Origin: Halorubrum sp. DM2
Lineage (GTDB): Archaea > Halobacteriota > Halobacteria > Halobacteriales > Haloferacaceae
DNA length: 64,000 nucleotides
Direction: 5' to 3'
Assembly: GCF_901686465.1 (NCBI RefSeq)
Contig: NZ_LR594487.1
Location: 1,113,650 to 1,177,649, forward strand
Shown here: one piece after another, positions 1 to 8,927 of the stretch
How positions within the stretch are numbered: the stretch's first letter is position 1
How the letters are laid out: the number at the start of each line of letters is the position of its first letter
Position numbers and translations under genes: made by a program
Notes under the pieces: generated by a model
Seen by the model: only the letters and a program-made list of their open reading frames with translations
The model's database searches: none
What the model was told of the DNA's origin: nothing

Positions 1-714
1 AGTGAAAGCGACGCCGATAACGTGTTCGAAGACCAGTCCGCGAAACGCTCCGTTCGGCGTCAGTGCGAGCGATCCAGCAATCTCATCCGGAGACATACCG
101 CCCGCCAGCGACCGGAGAATCGCGAGGTCACCGCCGAGGACGCCGACGAGCAGTGCGAGGAGACCGAGTGCGATCGCGCTCCGTCGGCTCGACGCCAGCG
201 CCGAGACCGCTGCCGACAGCGACAGGTACGCGGTCCCGAAGAGAAGGACGAACGCGAGGAACCGCACGAACAGAAGCGGCGAGTCTACTCCGCTGTGCGT
301 CGCGAAGATTCCCGTGTCCGGCGTCGCAGTTATCCAGATATATAGCCCGACCAGCGCGAAGGGAAGACCCACGATCGCGACAAGCGCCGCGATACGCGCC
401 AGTAACACGCCGAGAACGTAGCCGACGGTACTCACGGGATAGGTCCGGATCACAGCGAACTCGCCGCTCGTGCCGTCCGTGAGCAGGGCACGGTACCCGA
501 GCACTATCGCGAGAAGCGGGACGAGTAGCTCTGTCGGGAGCAGAAGATCGACGACTGCTGGCACGAACCCGGTTCCCCCGCCCCCACCGACCGCGACGAG
601 TCCGCCGAGCACGATGAGAAGCCCGACCGCGAGGACGGCGTAGCCGGGAGTCCGTCGAACGGTTACCAGTTCGCGACGAAACATGGTCCCGATGTCCGCG
701 AGCAACCGACTCAT
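1..714 (-). CDS. nosY: NosY-like ABC-2 permease, partial (C-terminus beyond window)
   Basis: Only the first 238 or so codons are in the window, and the frame stays open to base 1. The translation is strongly hydrophobic with several membrane spans (about residues 20-40, 50-70, 100-120, 145-165 and 175-195) and few charges. This fits the membrane subunit of the NosDFY transporter that supports copper-site maturation of nitrous oxide reductase. The ATG at 714 overlaps the nosF stop by 4 nt (ATGA), which implies translational coupling. The identity rests mainly on context (nosD and nosF directly upstream) and topology rather than on a diagnostic motif. Confidence 0.8.
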   Translation of the reverse strand, partial: MSRLLADIGTMFRRELVTVRRTPGYAVLAVGLLIVLGGLVAVGGGGGTGFVPAVVDLLLPTELLVPLLAIVLGYRALLTDGTSGEFAVIRTYPVSTVGYVLGVLLARIAALVAIVGLPFALVGLYIWITATPDTGIFATHSGVDSPLLFVRFLAFVLLFGTAYLSLSAAVSALASSRRSAIALGLLALLVGVLGGDLAILRSLAGGMSPDEIAGSLALTPNGAFRGLVFEHVIGVAFT

Positions 715-1526
715 CGGTCCGACACCCCCGTGACGTGGACGGATTCAGACGCGGTCTCATCCACGTCCGTGGAGCCGTCGTCGCCGTCTGTGTCACCGGT
801 ATCGATATCGCTCTCAGCGCTCCCTCTATCGCTGACGACTGCGCGGTACAGGCCCTTCACGTCGTCGACCCCGTACTCGTCGATCAGGCGATCGCGGGAA
901 CCCGCTGCGGCCACGCGACCGCGGTCGAGTACGACAACGTCGTCGGCGTACGTGTCGACGAGGTCGAGGTCGTGTGAGCTGACGACGACGGCAGTGTCGT
1001 CGCTCGCACGGGCCGCTGCGGCTCGGAACGCTCGCTCGCGCATCTCCGGATCGAGCCCGCTCGTCGGCTCGTCGAGCACCGCGATCGCCGGATCGCCGAG
1101 CGTCGCCTGTGCGATCCCGAGGAGGCGTCGCATTCCACCCGAGAGCGCCGAGACGCGCCTGTCGCTCGCGTCGGCCAGTCCTACGTCCGCCAGCGCAGTG
1201 TCGGGATCGTCACCGACGAGCGCTGCGTAGAAGCCGAGGGTCTCTCGGGCCGTGAACTCACCACGGAACGGGACCCGTTGCGGGAGATAGCCGATCCGCT
1301 TGTTACTCCCGTCGTCAGTACTGCCCTCGTGAGCGTACCGTACCGCTCCAGCGGTCGGCTCAACTGCTCCTGCGAGGACGCCGAGCAGCGTCGACTTCCC
1401 AGAACCGTTCGGACCGACGACTGTGGTGACGCCGGAAGTGAGCGAGAGCGAGACCTCGTCGAGAACCCGGACCCCACCGTAGGTCCGAGTCAGGCTGACG
1501 ACCTCCGCGAGCACACGCTCACTCAT
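711..1526 (-). CDS. nosF: NosF-like ABC transporter ATP-binding protein
   Basis: A cytoplasmic ABC ATPase of 271 aa. Visible motifs are Walker A VGPNGSGKST (about residues 37-46), the signature LSGGMRRLLGIAQ and Walker B IAVLDEPTSGLDP, followed by a switch His in VVSSHDLDL. The last 40 or so residues are a low-complexity Asp/Ser/Thr tail, usual in haloarchaea. It sits between nosD and nosY with 4-nt overlaps on both sides, so the three genes form one translationally coupled operon. Its expected role is to power the NosDFY complex that delivers sulfur or copper species during Cu-Z assembly of N2O reductase. Function is assigned by operon context, since the ATPase alone is generic. Confidence 0.88.
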   Translation of the reverse strand: MSERVLAEVVSLTRTYGGVRVLDEVSLSLTSGVTTVVGPNGSGKSTLLGVLAGAVEPTAGAVRYAHEGSTDDGSNKRIGYLPQRVPFRGEFTARETLGFYAALVGDDPDTALADVGLADASDRRVSALSGGMRRLLGIAQATLGDPAIAVLDEPTSGLDPEMRERAFRAAAARASDDTAVVVSSHDLDLVDTYADDVVVLDRGRVAAAGSRDRLIDEYGVDDVKGLYRAVVSDRGSAESDIDTGDTDGDDGSTDVDETASESVHVTGVSDR

Positions 1527-3580
1527 CTGTAGTCACCCACGGGTCTGGCGCTGTTCCGATTTGTCGTATTCTGATCCGTCGTGTTCTCATTAGTCGTGTC
1601 CTGCTCGTCGGTGAGCGAGCCGAGTTCGGCTCGCCAGTCCGCGTGGATCGGTCCCTCACGTTCGGCGTCGGAACCGGTCACCGCGTCGATTCGTTCGGGA
1701 TTGTATGGCTCAGACGCCAGTATCGGGTCGATGATGCTTCCGGAGCGGGCACCGGGGACGGTGCCGCGGAGTCGATCGAGTAGAGCCGCCGCGGGCAACT
1801 CGCGCACGGTAACGGCCGATACCTCGCGGTGGAGCGCGGAATCGAGCGGTGAAGTCGGGCGATACGCTCGCTCGCCGAACGATTGCCGTCCGACGTTCGC
1901 TCCCTCCCAGTAGTTACCGCGATTGCCGTCGGCCCAGACGCGGAGCGCGCCCGCACCGGCGGCGGCGTGGTCGTCGTTTCCGACGAAGTTGTTCGCGACG
2001 ACGCGACTCGACGGGACGATCGTCGTCGCACGCGCGCCGAGCTCATTGTCGACGACCACGTTGTGTTCGTACAGCGATCCGCGCGCACTCGTCGAGAACC
2101 CGAGTTCGTTGTCGACCAGCGTGTTGTACCCGATGTACGTACGCGTTCCCGACGACTGAATTCCCGCACTAGAGTTACGCACGTCGTTGCCGACGATCGC
2201 GTTTCCTGAAGGACGGGTCATCACGGTGATCCCCGCGAACAGCTCGTTGCGGGCGGTGTTGTCCGCGACCAGCGCGTCGCCGGTGTACATGAGATGGACG
2301 CCGTACCGGTTGTCAGTGAACGTCGAGTTCCGGATGACCGAGCCGTCCGCGCGATGGAGGTAGATCCCGTCACGACCGCCCTCGAACCGGCTGTCAGTCA
2401 CGGTCACGCGCGACTCCATCCCCGTGATCCCCATGAATCCGTTCCGCCAGGTTTCGGACCCGTCGACGCGGAGGTCGCGGACGACCGCATGCGATCCTTC
2501 ACGCAACAGGAGTCCGCTCGCGTTCGTTTCTATCACGACGTCGTCGACGACGAGCCCCGGTGCGGCGATCGCTCGGATCCCGGCGTCGCCGTGGCCGTAC
2601 CCGCTCTGGATGTTCGCGTCCCACGGCTCGATCTCCTCGTCTCTGGAGGCACGCGCCGCCTCCGGGTCTCGCGTCCGGTTTCCGACACCGTCGATCCGGA
2701 GTCCCCGTATGGCGACATCGGCCGCGCGAACGGTGACGACCGATCCGTTGCCGTCGCCGGTGATCCGCGCGCCGTCACCCGCGATAGTTACGGATTCGTT
2801 GACCGTCACCGTCTCACGATACACTCCCTCTGGGACGACGACCGTCGTGTTCGACGGTGCCACCTCGACCGCTGCGTCGATCGTCGGCGCGTCCTCGCCA
2901 ACGACCACCGAAACGGGGCGGTCCGCAGTCCGTTCCGCCCTCGCGATCCGATCGTCGGCCGCCTGCCACCGATCCGGTGCGAGCGACCGCACCGTTGCCG
3001 CGGAGTCGACGTCGAACGAGCGGTTCCGGACTGATTCCCAGCCGACCGCCGATCCGTCGTGGTCAGCCGCGAACGACTCGGCCGCCTCTCGACTTCGGAA
3101 GGGGATCACGGCCTCGCCGGCCGGCGTGCGGGCGTCGCTGTCGACGACGTAGTGCGCTTCCTCGGCCGGAGTCCACCCGCCGGCTCCGGTCGCCGTGAAC
3201 AGCCCGTCGCTGGTCGTGTCCGGATTCTGGTGATCGAAGGTCTCGACGTACGCGACGAGCGGGTAGCCGAACTGGCGCTCGGTCCGTCCATCCGACAGAG
3301 ATGTCACGAACGAGCCGATCCCGTTGTATCCGACGACGTACTGTAGCTGCGAGTAGAACACCTGCGTCCGCGGGAGCGTCGCGTTTCCGGCCATCAGCTC
3401 GTCGGTCTCCGACGAGAGCCCCAGTTCGGTGGTGTCGTCGTACGCCACCGGATCGGGAACCGACTCGGCCGGATCGGCGACGAACGCGCCCGCAGTTACG
3501 ACCATAGCGAGAGCCACGACCGCGGCGACCGCGAGACGAATGCGCCGCGATCGGTCGTCATCGGGAGCGAAAACTGCCAC
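1523..3580 (-). CDS. nosD: NosD with N-terminal NosL-like domain (copper-binding periplasmic protein)
   Basis: A 685-aa exported protein. An N-terminal hydrophobic segment (about residues 12-32) acts as a signal or anchor. Residues about 60-190 resemble NosL (AHYVVDSDARTPAGEAVIPF and SREAAESFAADHDG). From about 225 to 600 there is a right-handed beta-helix of the NosD/CASH type, with an early repeat APTIDAAVEVAPSNTTVVVPE and many RV.DN.., I.NS.F and GI....A units. The C-terminal 80 residues are a linker rich in Asn/Thr. NosD acts outside the membrane with NosFY in N2O reductase maturation. Here the NosL copper chaperone appears fused in front of it. The stop overlaps nosF by 4 nt. The assignment is secure for NosD and probable for the NosL part. 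Confidence 0.9.
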   Translation of the reverse strand: MAVFAPDDDRSRRIRLAVAAVVALAMVVTAGAFVADPAESVPDPVAYDDTTELGLSSETDELMAGNATLPRTQVFYSQLQYVVGYNGIGSFVTSLSDGRTERQFGYPLVAYVETFDHQNPDTTSDGLFTATGAGGWTPAEEAHYVVDSDARTPAGEAVIPFRSREAAESFAADHDGSAVGWESVRNRSFDVDSAATVRSLAPDRWQAADDRIARAERTADRPVSVVVGEDAPTIDAAVEVAPSNTTVVVPEGVYRETVTVNESVTIAGDGARITGDGNGSVVTVRAADVAIRGLRIDGVGNRTRDPEAARASRDEEIEPWDANIQSGYGHGDAGIRAIAAPGLVVDDVVIETNASGLLLREGSHAVVRDLRVDGSETWRNGFMGITGMESRVTVTDSRFEGGRDGIYLHRADGSVIRNSTFTDNRYGVHLMYTGDALVADNTARNELFAGITVMTRPSGNAIVGNDVRNSSAGIQSSGTRTYIGYNTLVDNELGFSTSARGSLYEHNVVVDNELGARATTIVPSSRVVANNFVGNDDHAAAGAGALRVWADGNRGNYWEGANVGRQSFGERAYRPTSPLDSALHREVSAVTVRELPAAALLDRLRGTVPGARSGSIIDPILASEPYNPERIDAVTGSDAEREGPIHADWRAELGSLTDEQDTTNENTTDQNTTNRNSARPVGDYR

Positions 3581-3639
3581 ACGATAATTTCGGCTTACAC
3601 CGACTTATCGGATCTGGTGCGGCTCTCGAACGCGTAGTT

Positions 3640-3745
3640 CGGGTCAACTGCGAGACTCTCCCCCGAGAGGGTACTGTACCGGGGTGTTACGGAGAATCAA
3701 GGAGAGGGCCTCGGGCTTCAGCGCGGGGAGGGTGTTACCGTTTGA
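3640..3745 (+). mobile_element. Possible IS200/IS605-type right-end remnant beside the deoxyhypusine synthase stop
   Basis: The stretch around 3700-3735 (CTCGGGCTTCAGCGCGGGGA) resembles the GC-rich stem-forming right end that follows tnpB genes in haloarchaeal IS200/IS605 elements. No tnpA or tnpB coding sequence is next to it. It ends exactly at the stop of the deoxyhypusine synthase gene, so an element may have inserted there and later been lost. The call rests on recollection of such ends, not on an alignment. Confidence 0.33.
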
Positions 3746-4709
3746 ATACCTCTGCCACGAGGAGTGGGAAGACGAGTGTCGCCTCTGCTTCGACCTGTGT
3801 GTAGTTCGTCTGTTTCTCCTTGATTTTTCCCCAAGAGACCGCCTCGTTCGGCGGTGCACCCGATAACGATCCGTCGCCCTCCATCCCCGTCGAAATGTAG
3901 ACGACGTAATCCGCTCCTCCGCGGAAGAGGTTCGTCATGATCGCATGGTGTTTCGGCACGCCACCACCGACCGCGATGAGACCTGTCGTGTCCGCTAATA
4001 ACCCGTCCTCAATGAGTGAGTCGTAGTCATCCAGTATCTCGATACCGATGTCTGAGTCGTACCCCTGACGGTAGTAGTAGAGGAAGTTGCCGACCTCGGA
4101 GTCCGTCAGTGCCGGGCAGTACACCGGTACGTCGTTGTCTGCCGCCTGCTTCAGGACCGAGTCCTCATCGTCGAGGGTTTCGCCTAACTCGCGTGCGAAC
4201 GCCCTCGGCGTCCTGACTTTCTCTTCCGCGAAGAAGTCGTCGAAGAAGTCGTAGAGATACTCCTCAAGCCAGACGTACCGATCGGAGGGGACGAAGAGAT
4301 TACCGAGCCGATTGATTCCACGCTCACGGAGCGACGCCTCGTCTGCGTCCCATTTCCCCATCTTGAACGGCTTCGCCGTTTTGATCACGTCCTCGGTCAG
4401 CGATCCGGACGTCGTGATAAGTACGTCCACATACCCCTCTCGAACGAGGTACGCGACGGTCTCGCGCAGCCCCGACGAGATGATGTTCGACGTGAACGTG
4501 AGGTAGACGGTGGCGTCCGCCTCCTGCATGCGTTCGGCGATGTCGATGGCCTCCGCGAGTTGCGTCGCTTGGAACCCCGTCGTCGCGTAGGCGTCAAGCA
4601 TCTCGTGAAAGTCGAATTCCCCACGGAAATCGTAGCCGCGAACATTTGGCGTGTCGAGTTCCTCATCACTCCCAGGGACGACATTCGTGTGAGAGTCATC
4701 TCTATCCAT
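3735..4709 (-). CDS. dhs: Deoxyhypusine synthase
   Basis: This enzyme transfers the aminobutyl group of spermidine (or agmatine in some archaea) to the conserved lysine of aIF5A, the first step of hypusine formation. The family landmarks are clear: FTSNIISSGLRE and TTSGSLTEDVIK near residues 70-105, CPALTDSEVGN, GLIAVGGGVPKHH, and the active-site block GAPPNEAVSWGKIK, whose Lys forms the enzyme-substrate intermediate. Length is about 324 aa, normal for the family. The ATG at 4709 is preferred because it begins the family-like N-terminus MDRDDSHTNVVPGSDEE. An in-frame ATG at 4745 would add 12 unrelated residues. It is a single gene, convergent with nothing recognisable. Confidence 0.95.
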   Translation of the reverse strand: MDRDDSHTNVVPGSDEELDTPNVRGYDFRGEFDFHEMLDAYATTGFQATQLAEAIDIAERMQEADATVYLTFTSNIISSGLRETVAYLVREGYVDVLITTSGSLTEDVIKTAKPFKMGKWDADEASLRERGINRLGNLFVPSDRYVWLEEYLYDFFDDFFAEEKVRTPRAFARELGETLDDEDSVLKQAADNDVPVYCPALTDSEVGNFLYYYRQGYDSDIGIEILDDYDSLIEDGLLADTTGLIAVGGGVPKHHAIMTNLFRGGADYVVYISTGMEGDGSLSGAPPNEAVSWGKIKEKQTNYTQVEAEATLVFPLLVAEVFKR

Positions 4710-4791
4710 ACTATCGGATAGTCTGACAGCAGGTTTGAACATCACGGAATTGGCCGCTGGCCTCTCAATACACTGGAGTCTATCGCGCGTA

Positions 4792-4802
4792 GGACTTATA
4801 CC
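4792..4802 (-). promoter_or_regulatory. TATA-like box upstream of deoxyhypusine synthase
   Basis: Read on the minus strand, GGTATAAG lies about 50 nt before the ATG at 4745 and 85 nt before the preferred ATG at 4709. It is the only good TATA-like element upstream. Spacing implies a leadered transcript with either start. Confidence 0.4.
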
Positions 4803-4892
4803 ATCTGCGAGGCGAAAACACGCTTTAGTCGTGTGATGAAGCCGACAACTGGGAACTTGTCATGTTCGAATGCTCGACTGGATGTTCTATAC

Positions 4893-5616
4893 GGCACTGT
4901 CTAGTTTAGCACCCCCTCAGCTGGCGTTCGATTGTTGAGTGACTGATGGGGTCGTTGGTGATTATAATAGTGTACGAACTGTTCAAGCCATTCGCGGGCG
5001 CTTGCCCGACTGCCCACCCACGAGTTATGAAAACGGTCAATTCGGGTATGAAACCACTTTTCGATCAGTGTAGTTAACCTGACCGTTCAAGTCTAATCGA
5101 GAGAGGACAGTCCGGTAGCCGAACTGATCGACGAGAAACGTGGCGTCAAAGAGATCGTGTTTCTCACGGAGACCAGCGAGGAACGCAGCGGCTGGATCAG
5201 TGCCATGTTGTCCAAACAGCTGGACGTCGAGAATCAATTTTGTCTCGATGTCTATTGTGGCATAGGGCCAAGATAGCTCAGCATTAATTTTGATAGCAGT
5301 TTCGTCAACAGCGACCCTTGACGGCTTCGCTGTCGGCGGGTCGCCACTGCTATCAGCAACTCGATGTACCCACTGAAAGATCGCCTGATGAGAGCGTTCA
5401 ACGTCGAAGAGACGAAGAATCTCTTGTATTTCTCTGAGAGAACAACGGTCGCGTGGAGCCGGACGGCGAACGCCCTGACGGGCGTCGCCGTCCGCTCACG
5501 CTCCTAACATTCAAAATTCACCGTCTCAAGCGTCTCAGTGAGCAGTTCTTGGTTGAGCATAGACACCGAAACCAACGAACTGTTCACTTCTCAAACTGGC
5601 TTAACTTGACAGTGCC
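4893..5616 (-). mobile_element. Degenerate IS6-family insertion sequence
   Basis: Bounded by GGCACTGTCTAGTTTAGC at 4893 and, on the other side, the inverse of GGCACTGTCAAGTTAAGCC ending at 5616. The same ends occur around the 9.8-11.2 kb element, and the transposase-proximal end recurs at 55.7 kb. About 724 bp long, near the normal size of IS6 elements. No target duplication is visible in the flanks. Confidence 0.85.
4901..5560 (-). pseudogene. IS6-family transposase pseudogene
   Basis: This is a broken copy of the transposase at 10557-11236. Recognisable pieces are the N-terminal block (LLTETLETVNFE.), the middle part 5237-5037 (ILDVQLFGQHGTDPAAAFLAG, then VDQFGYRT), and the C-terminus VHYYNHQRPHQSLNNRTPAEG. 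Small deletions near 5060-5080 and point changes break the frame, so no complete DDE domain is encoded. It is transpositionally inactive unless served in trans. Confidence 0.85.
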
Positions 5617-6192
5617 GTATTTATGATACTTTCTGATGATGCTGATGTATCCCACCTAGGATGAATCCAGAGATGCTGATCGAACAGACTATTTCGGATT
5701 GTGGGACTTTCAGTCCCTGCTCAATAGGTGTCTACTCGCCGGGCCCATTCCCGGTACCCGCGTCCTCATCTAACGGCCGGTCCGTATCGACGGTACACTT
5801 TGCCCAACGATAGATCGAGTTCAGCTTGGCGTCGACGATCGGCTCGTTGAGATCGCGGTCGTAGGAAATCGTCCTTACCGAGCTGACAAGTTCTTCAGGG
5901 ATCGGTGTCTCGCGATCCTTCTCGCGCTCTGAGTAGTCGTCAAGTCGTATAGTAGTCGTTGCTGGTTGTAACCACAAGAAATCAAGTAGGATTGAAGTAG
6001 GAAGGGGTGGTTTGGGTTCTAATTGGGGCGTATCGGTAGGCGAATCACGGAATCTACTACCCCGGAGCGTAGTTCACTACCGCAACCAACAATCCGCTTC
6101 CTATGAGCGTATTCAGTAAGTCTTGATGTTGTATTTGATGCCCAACAACCACAAACCGGTGTTTTTGTTACCTCCAAGGTCGAACTCTTCAT
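5617..6192. other. Intergenic stretch with one doubtful small ORF
   Basis: Apart from the doubtful 81-codon minus-strand frame at 5732-5977, I see no gene here. The first 70 nt after the IS6 end are AT-rich and may be flank of the older insertion. The last 80 nt before rdfA are AT-rich and should hold its promoter, but no clear TATA stands out. Confidence 0.5.
5732..5977 (-). CDS. Hypothetical small protein (doubtful)
   Basis: An 81-codon frame with acidic, haloarchaeal-like composition (VRTISYDRDLNEPIVDAKLN, then DTDRPLDEDAG). It has no signal, no membrane segment and no recognised motif. The frame remains open slightly upstream of the ATG, so it may be the C-terminal end of a lost longer gene rather than a complete one. 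It lies between an IS6 remnant and rdfA. I do not recognise it. Confidence 0.3.
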   Translation of the reverse strand: MWLQPATTTIRLDDYSEREKDRETPIPEELVSSVRTISYDRDLNEPIVDAKLNSIYRWAKCTVDTDRPLDEDAGTGNGPGE

Positions 6193-6816
6193 ATGACCGC
6201 TGAAACGAGCGACACGAACACAAAGGTTGCCCGAGTAATTCGGAAGTATGATCTCGACGGCATGGGCGCAAACTTGGAGACGGCGTGGACAGGGAAGTCG
6301 GGCGAGCGAACGAGTCTGCGGAACCTCGCTGACGAATTCAATGAGGCGGTGCTAGAGGCGGCTCTTCGCGAGGCGAACGTCTCATCGGTTAGTGTGAACG
6401 TTTCAAGCACGTATGACGCTCTCCAGAGCGAATCTGGATCGTCAAAGACACGGGCACGCCGCCACCTCAAGCGTGAGGAAATCGACGTCGATGAGCTGAC
6501 TGGAGATTTCGTTACCCACCAAGCTATCCACACGTACCTCACTAAGGAGCGTGAGGCAAACTTCCCCGGGCCGAGCGACGACATGGCAGAGCGGAAGGTC
6601 GAGACTATCGAGAAACTGGAGGGTCGCGTGTCAGCCGTGGCTGAGACCGCTATCTCTTCGCTGGCAAACGCGGATGAACTGGATAATGACGGGTACGATG
6701 TACTTGTTGATGTGCGCGCTGTCTGCCCCCACTGCGGCGCAGATTTGCCGGTGGGGGAACTAATTCGTCAAGGTGGCTGCGGCTGTGGAGCAAAATCCGA
6801 AGCCACTGATGAGTAA
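6193..6816 (+). CDS. rdfA: Rod-determining factor RdfA
   Basis: A 207-aa cytoplasmic protein matching the RdfA family, known from Haloferax volcanii as needed for rod-shaped cells. The N-terminus carries the family pattern KVARVIRKYDLDGMGANLE and TSLRNLADEFNEAVLEAALR. The middle is a helical block with SGSSKTRARRHLKREEIDVD and a long region beginning FVTHQAIHTYL. The C-terminus has paired cysteines CPHCGADLPVGELIRQGGCGCG, probably a zinc knuckle. The gene is complete with ATG at 6193 and is followed 182 nt later by an SMC-related gene on the same strand, the usual partner in haloarchaeal genomes. A decayed paralogue lies at 11970-12570. Confidence 0.88.
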   Translation: MTAETSDTNTKVARVIRKYDLDGMGANLETAWTGKSGERTSLRNLADEFNEAVLEAALREANVSSVSVNVSSTYDALQSESGSSKTRARRHLKREEIDVDELTGDFVTHQAIHTYLTKEREANFPGPSDDMAERKVETIEKLEGRVSAVAETAISSLANADELDNDGYDVLVDVRAVCPHCGADLPVGELIRQGGCGCGAKSEATDE

Positions 6817-6998
6817 GTCGGGCCTCGAGTTGAGCCGTAGAGTGGGAAGATCAGTACATCGATCACGCAAACTGATGTCTATAGCGAGTCACGCCACTCT
6901 CCCGTGACTGACGGGACTTCTCTGATGAGATGTAGCAGGTGTTCACTCCATCAGAACCGCAGATTTAACACCGCGACTGCCGTTTTTCGACCATATCG

Positions 6999-8927
6999 AT
7001 GGCTCAGATCCCGAAACACGTCGTCCGTGTCGATGTCCGGAACATCGGTGGCATCGACGAGGCGTCGGTGACACTCTCCGACGGCGTCTCGATTTTGACC
7101 GGGCGAAACGCGACGAACCGGACCTCCTTCTTACAGGCGCTGATGGCCGGACTCGGTAGCCGCCAGAGCTCGCTGAAGGGCGATGCTGAGGAGGGCGAAG
7201 TGACCCTCGAACTTGACGACGAGACGCACACGCGGACGCTACAGCGCCGCGGCGACACTGTCGAGTTTGGTGGCGACCCCTACCTCGACGATCCGGAGCT
7301 GGCCGACCTGTTCGCGTTCCTGCTGGAGAACAACGAGGCGCGGCGGGCAGTGGCGCGCGGCGACGATCTCCGCGAGATCATCATGCGCCCGATCGATACG
7401 GACGCGATCGACGCGGAGATCCGCGAGTGCAAGCGCGAACGCGACGAACTGGAGTCTGAGATCGAGAAACTTGACAGCCTCGAACGCGACCTCCCCGACC
7501 TCGAAGCTGACCGCCGCGAGAAACTCGAGGAGCTGGAGGAAGCCCAAGGGGAACTGGAGTCGGTCCGGGAGGAGCTCGACGAACTCGACGCCGGCATCGA
7601 GGAGAGCCGGACGCGCGAAGAGGAGATGGAAGAGGCGTTCCAGCGGGTCCGGGATGCCCGCTCCGACCTCGACGACCTCGAGTTCGACCTCGAGACCGAG
7701 CGCTCGACGCTCTCGGAGCTGAAGGCGGAGCGTGAGGAGCTTCGAGAGACCGTCGAGGAGGCCGAGGAGCCCGACGAGAACGCGGACCAACTCGCGGGTC
7801 GCATCGACGAGCTGCGCCGCCGGAAGCGCTCGCTCGACGACGAGGTCAACGAGCTCGGCAGCGTCATCGGCTTCAACGAGGACATGGTGGATGGCTCGGG
7901 GATCGACATCGATGAGGGGATGTCCGGCGACGACCCGACCGACGCGCTGACCGCGGGCGACCAGACGGTCTGCTGGACCTGCGGGTCAGAGGTCGAGAGC
8001 GACCAGATCGAGGCGACCCTCGACCAGCTCCGAGAGTTCCGGTCCAACAAGCTCGACGAGCGCAACGAGATCCGCGCGGAGATCCAGGAGCTTACCGACC
8101 GGCAGTCGTCGATCAAACAGGCCCAACGCGAGATCGAGCGCGCTGAGGAGCGACTCGACGCGGTTGGGACGGAGATCGAGTCGACCGAGTCGCGGATCAC
8201 GGACCTCGAGGAGCAGATCAAGTCGAAACAAGAGGAGATGGAGGAGCTGGAAAAAGAAGCTGAGTCGATAGACGCCGACGGCTATGACGAGGCGTTAGAC
8301 CTTCACCGCGAGGCGAACGGGATCGAGCTCCGAATCGAGCGGCTCGAAGACGAGATCGACGAGATCGACGAGGAGATCGATGAGCGAGAGGCCGCGATCG
8401 AGCGCCGCGAGGACCTGAAGGCCGAACGCGAGGAACTCGCCGACCGGCTGACAGAGCTGCGGACGCGCGTCGACTGCATCGAGGAGAACGCGGTTGAGGA
8501 GTTCAACGAGCACATGGAGACGGTCCTCGACATCTTGGAGTACGAGAACCTCGACCGGATCTGGATCGAGCGCCGGGAGACCGAAGTCCGGGAGGGCCGC
8601 CGCAAGGTCACGCGGACTCGGTTCGATCTCCACATCGTCCGCTCGTCGCCCGACGGGACCGCCTACGAGGACACGGTCGATCATCTCTCGGAGAGCGAGC
8701 GGGAAGTGACGGGGCTCGTGTTCGCGCTCGCGGGATATCTCGTCCACGATGTCTACGAGACGGTCCCGTTTGTCCTGCTCGACTCGCTAGAAGCCATCGA
8801 TTCCGATCGGATCGCGCGCGTTGTCGACTACTTCCAGACCCACGCTGACTTCCTTGTCGCTGCCCTTCTCCCCGAGGACGCCGCCGCGCTCCCCGATGAT
8901 TATACCTACGTCGAACAGATCGACTGA
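6999..8927 (+). CDS. Archaea-specific SMC-related protein
   Basis: A 642-aa SMC/Rad50-like protein. The N-terminal head has a degenerate P-loop ILTGRNATNRTSFLQALM (residues about 31-48): the canonical GK[ST] is replaced by NRTS, as is usual in this family. Residues about 130-300 and 345-500 are long Glu/Arg-rich coiled coils. Between them lies a zinc-hook-like CWTCG (about residue 326). The C-terminal head carries LSESEREVTGLVFALAGYL as a signature-like motif and FVLLDSLEAID as Walker B. It follows rdfA in the same orientation, and the pair recurs as pseudogenes nearby. A structural role linked to cell shape or the nucleoid is an inference; ATPase activity is uncertain because the P-loop Lys is missing. 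Confidence 0.88.
   Translation: MAQIPKHVVRVDVRNIGGIDEASVTLSDGVSILTGRNATNRTSFLQALMAGLGSRQSSLKGDAEEGEVTLELDDETHTRTLQRRGDTVEFGGDPYLDDPELADLFAFLLENNEARRAVARGDDLREIIMRPIDTDAIDAEIRECKRERDELESEIEKLDSLERDLPDLEADRREKLEELEEAQGELESVREELDELDAGIEESRTREEEMEEAFQRVRDARSDLDDLEFDLETERSTLSELKAEREELRETVEEAEEPDENADQLAGRIDELRRRKRSLDDEVNELGSVIGFNEDMVDGSGIDIDEGMSGDDPTDALTAGDQTVCWTCGSEVESDQIEATLDQLREFRSNKLDERNEIRAEIQELTDRQSSIKQAQREIERAEERLDAVGTEIESTESRITDLEEQIKSKQEEMEELEKEAESIDADGYDEALDLHREANGIELRIERLEDEIDEIDEEIDEREAAIERREDLKAEREELADRLTELRTRVDCIEENAVEEFNEHMETVLDILEYENLDRIWIERRETEVREGRRKVTRTRFDLHIVRSSPDGTAYEDTVDHLSESEREVTGLVFALAGYLVHDVYETVPFVLLDSLEAIDSDRIARVVDYFQTHADFLVAALLPEDAAALPDDYTYVEQID

Noticed and set aside
7239-8231. 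Long antisense frames through the SMC gene (for example 7280-8221 minus)
   Set aside because: They are mirror products of the Glu/Arg-rich coiled-coil codons, giving Ser/Arg-rich text without any motif. The plus-strand frame carries all SMC landmarks.
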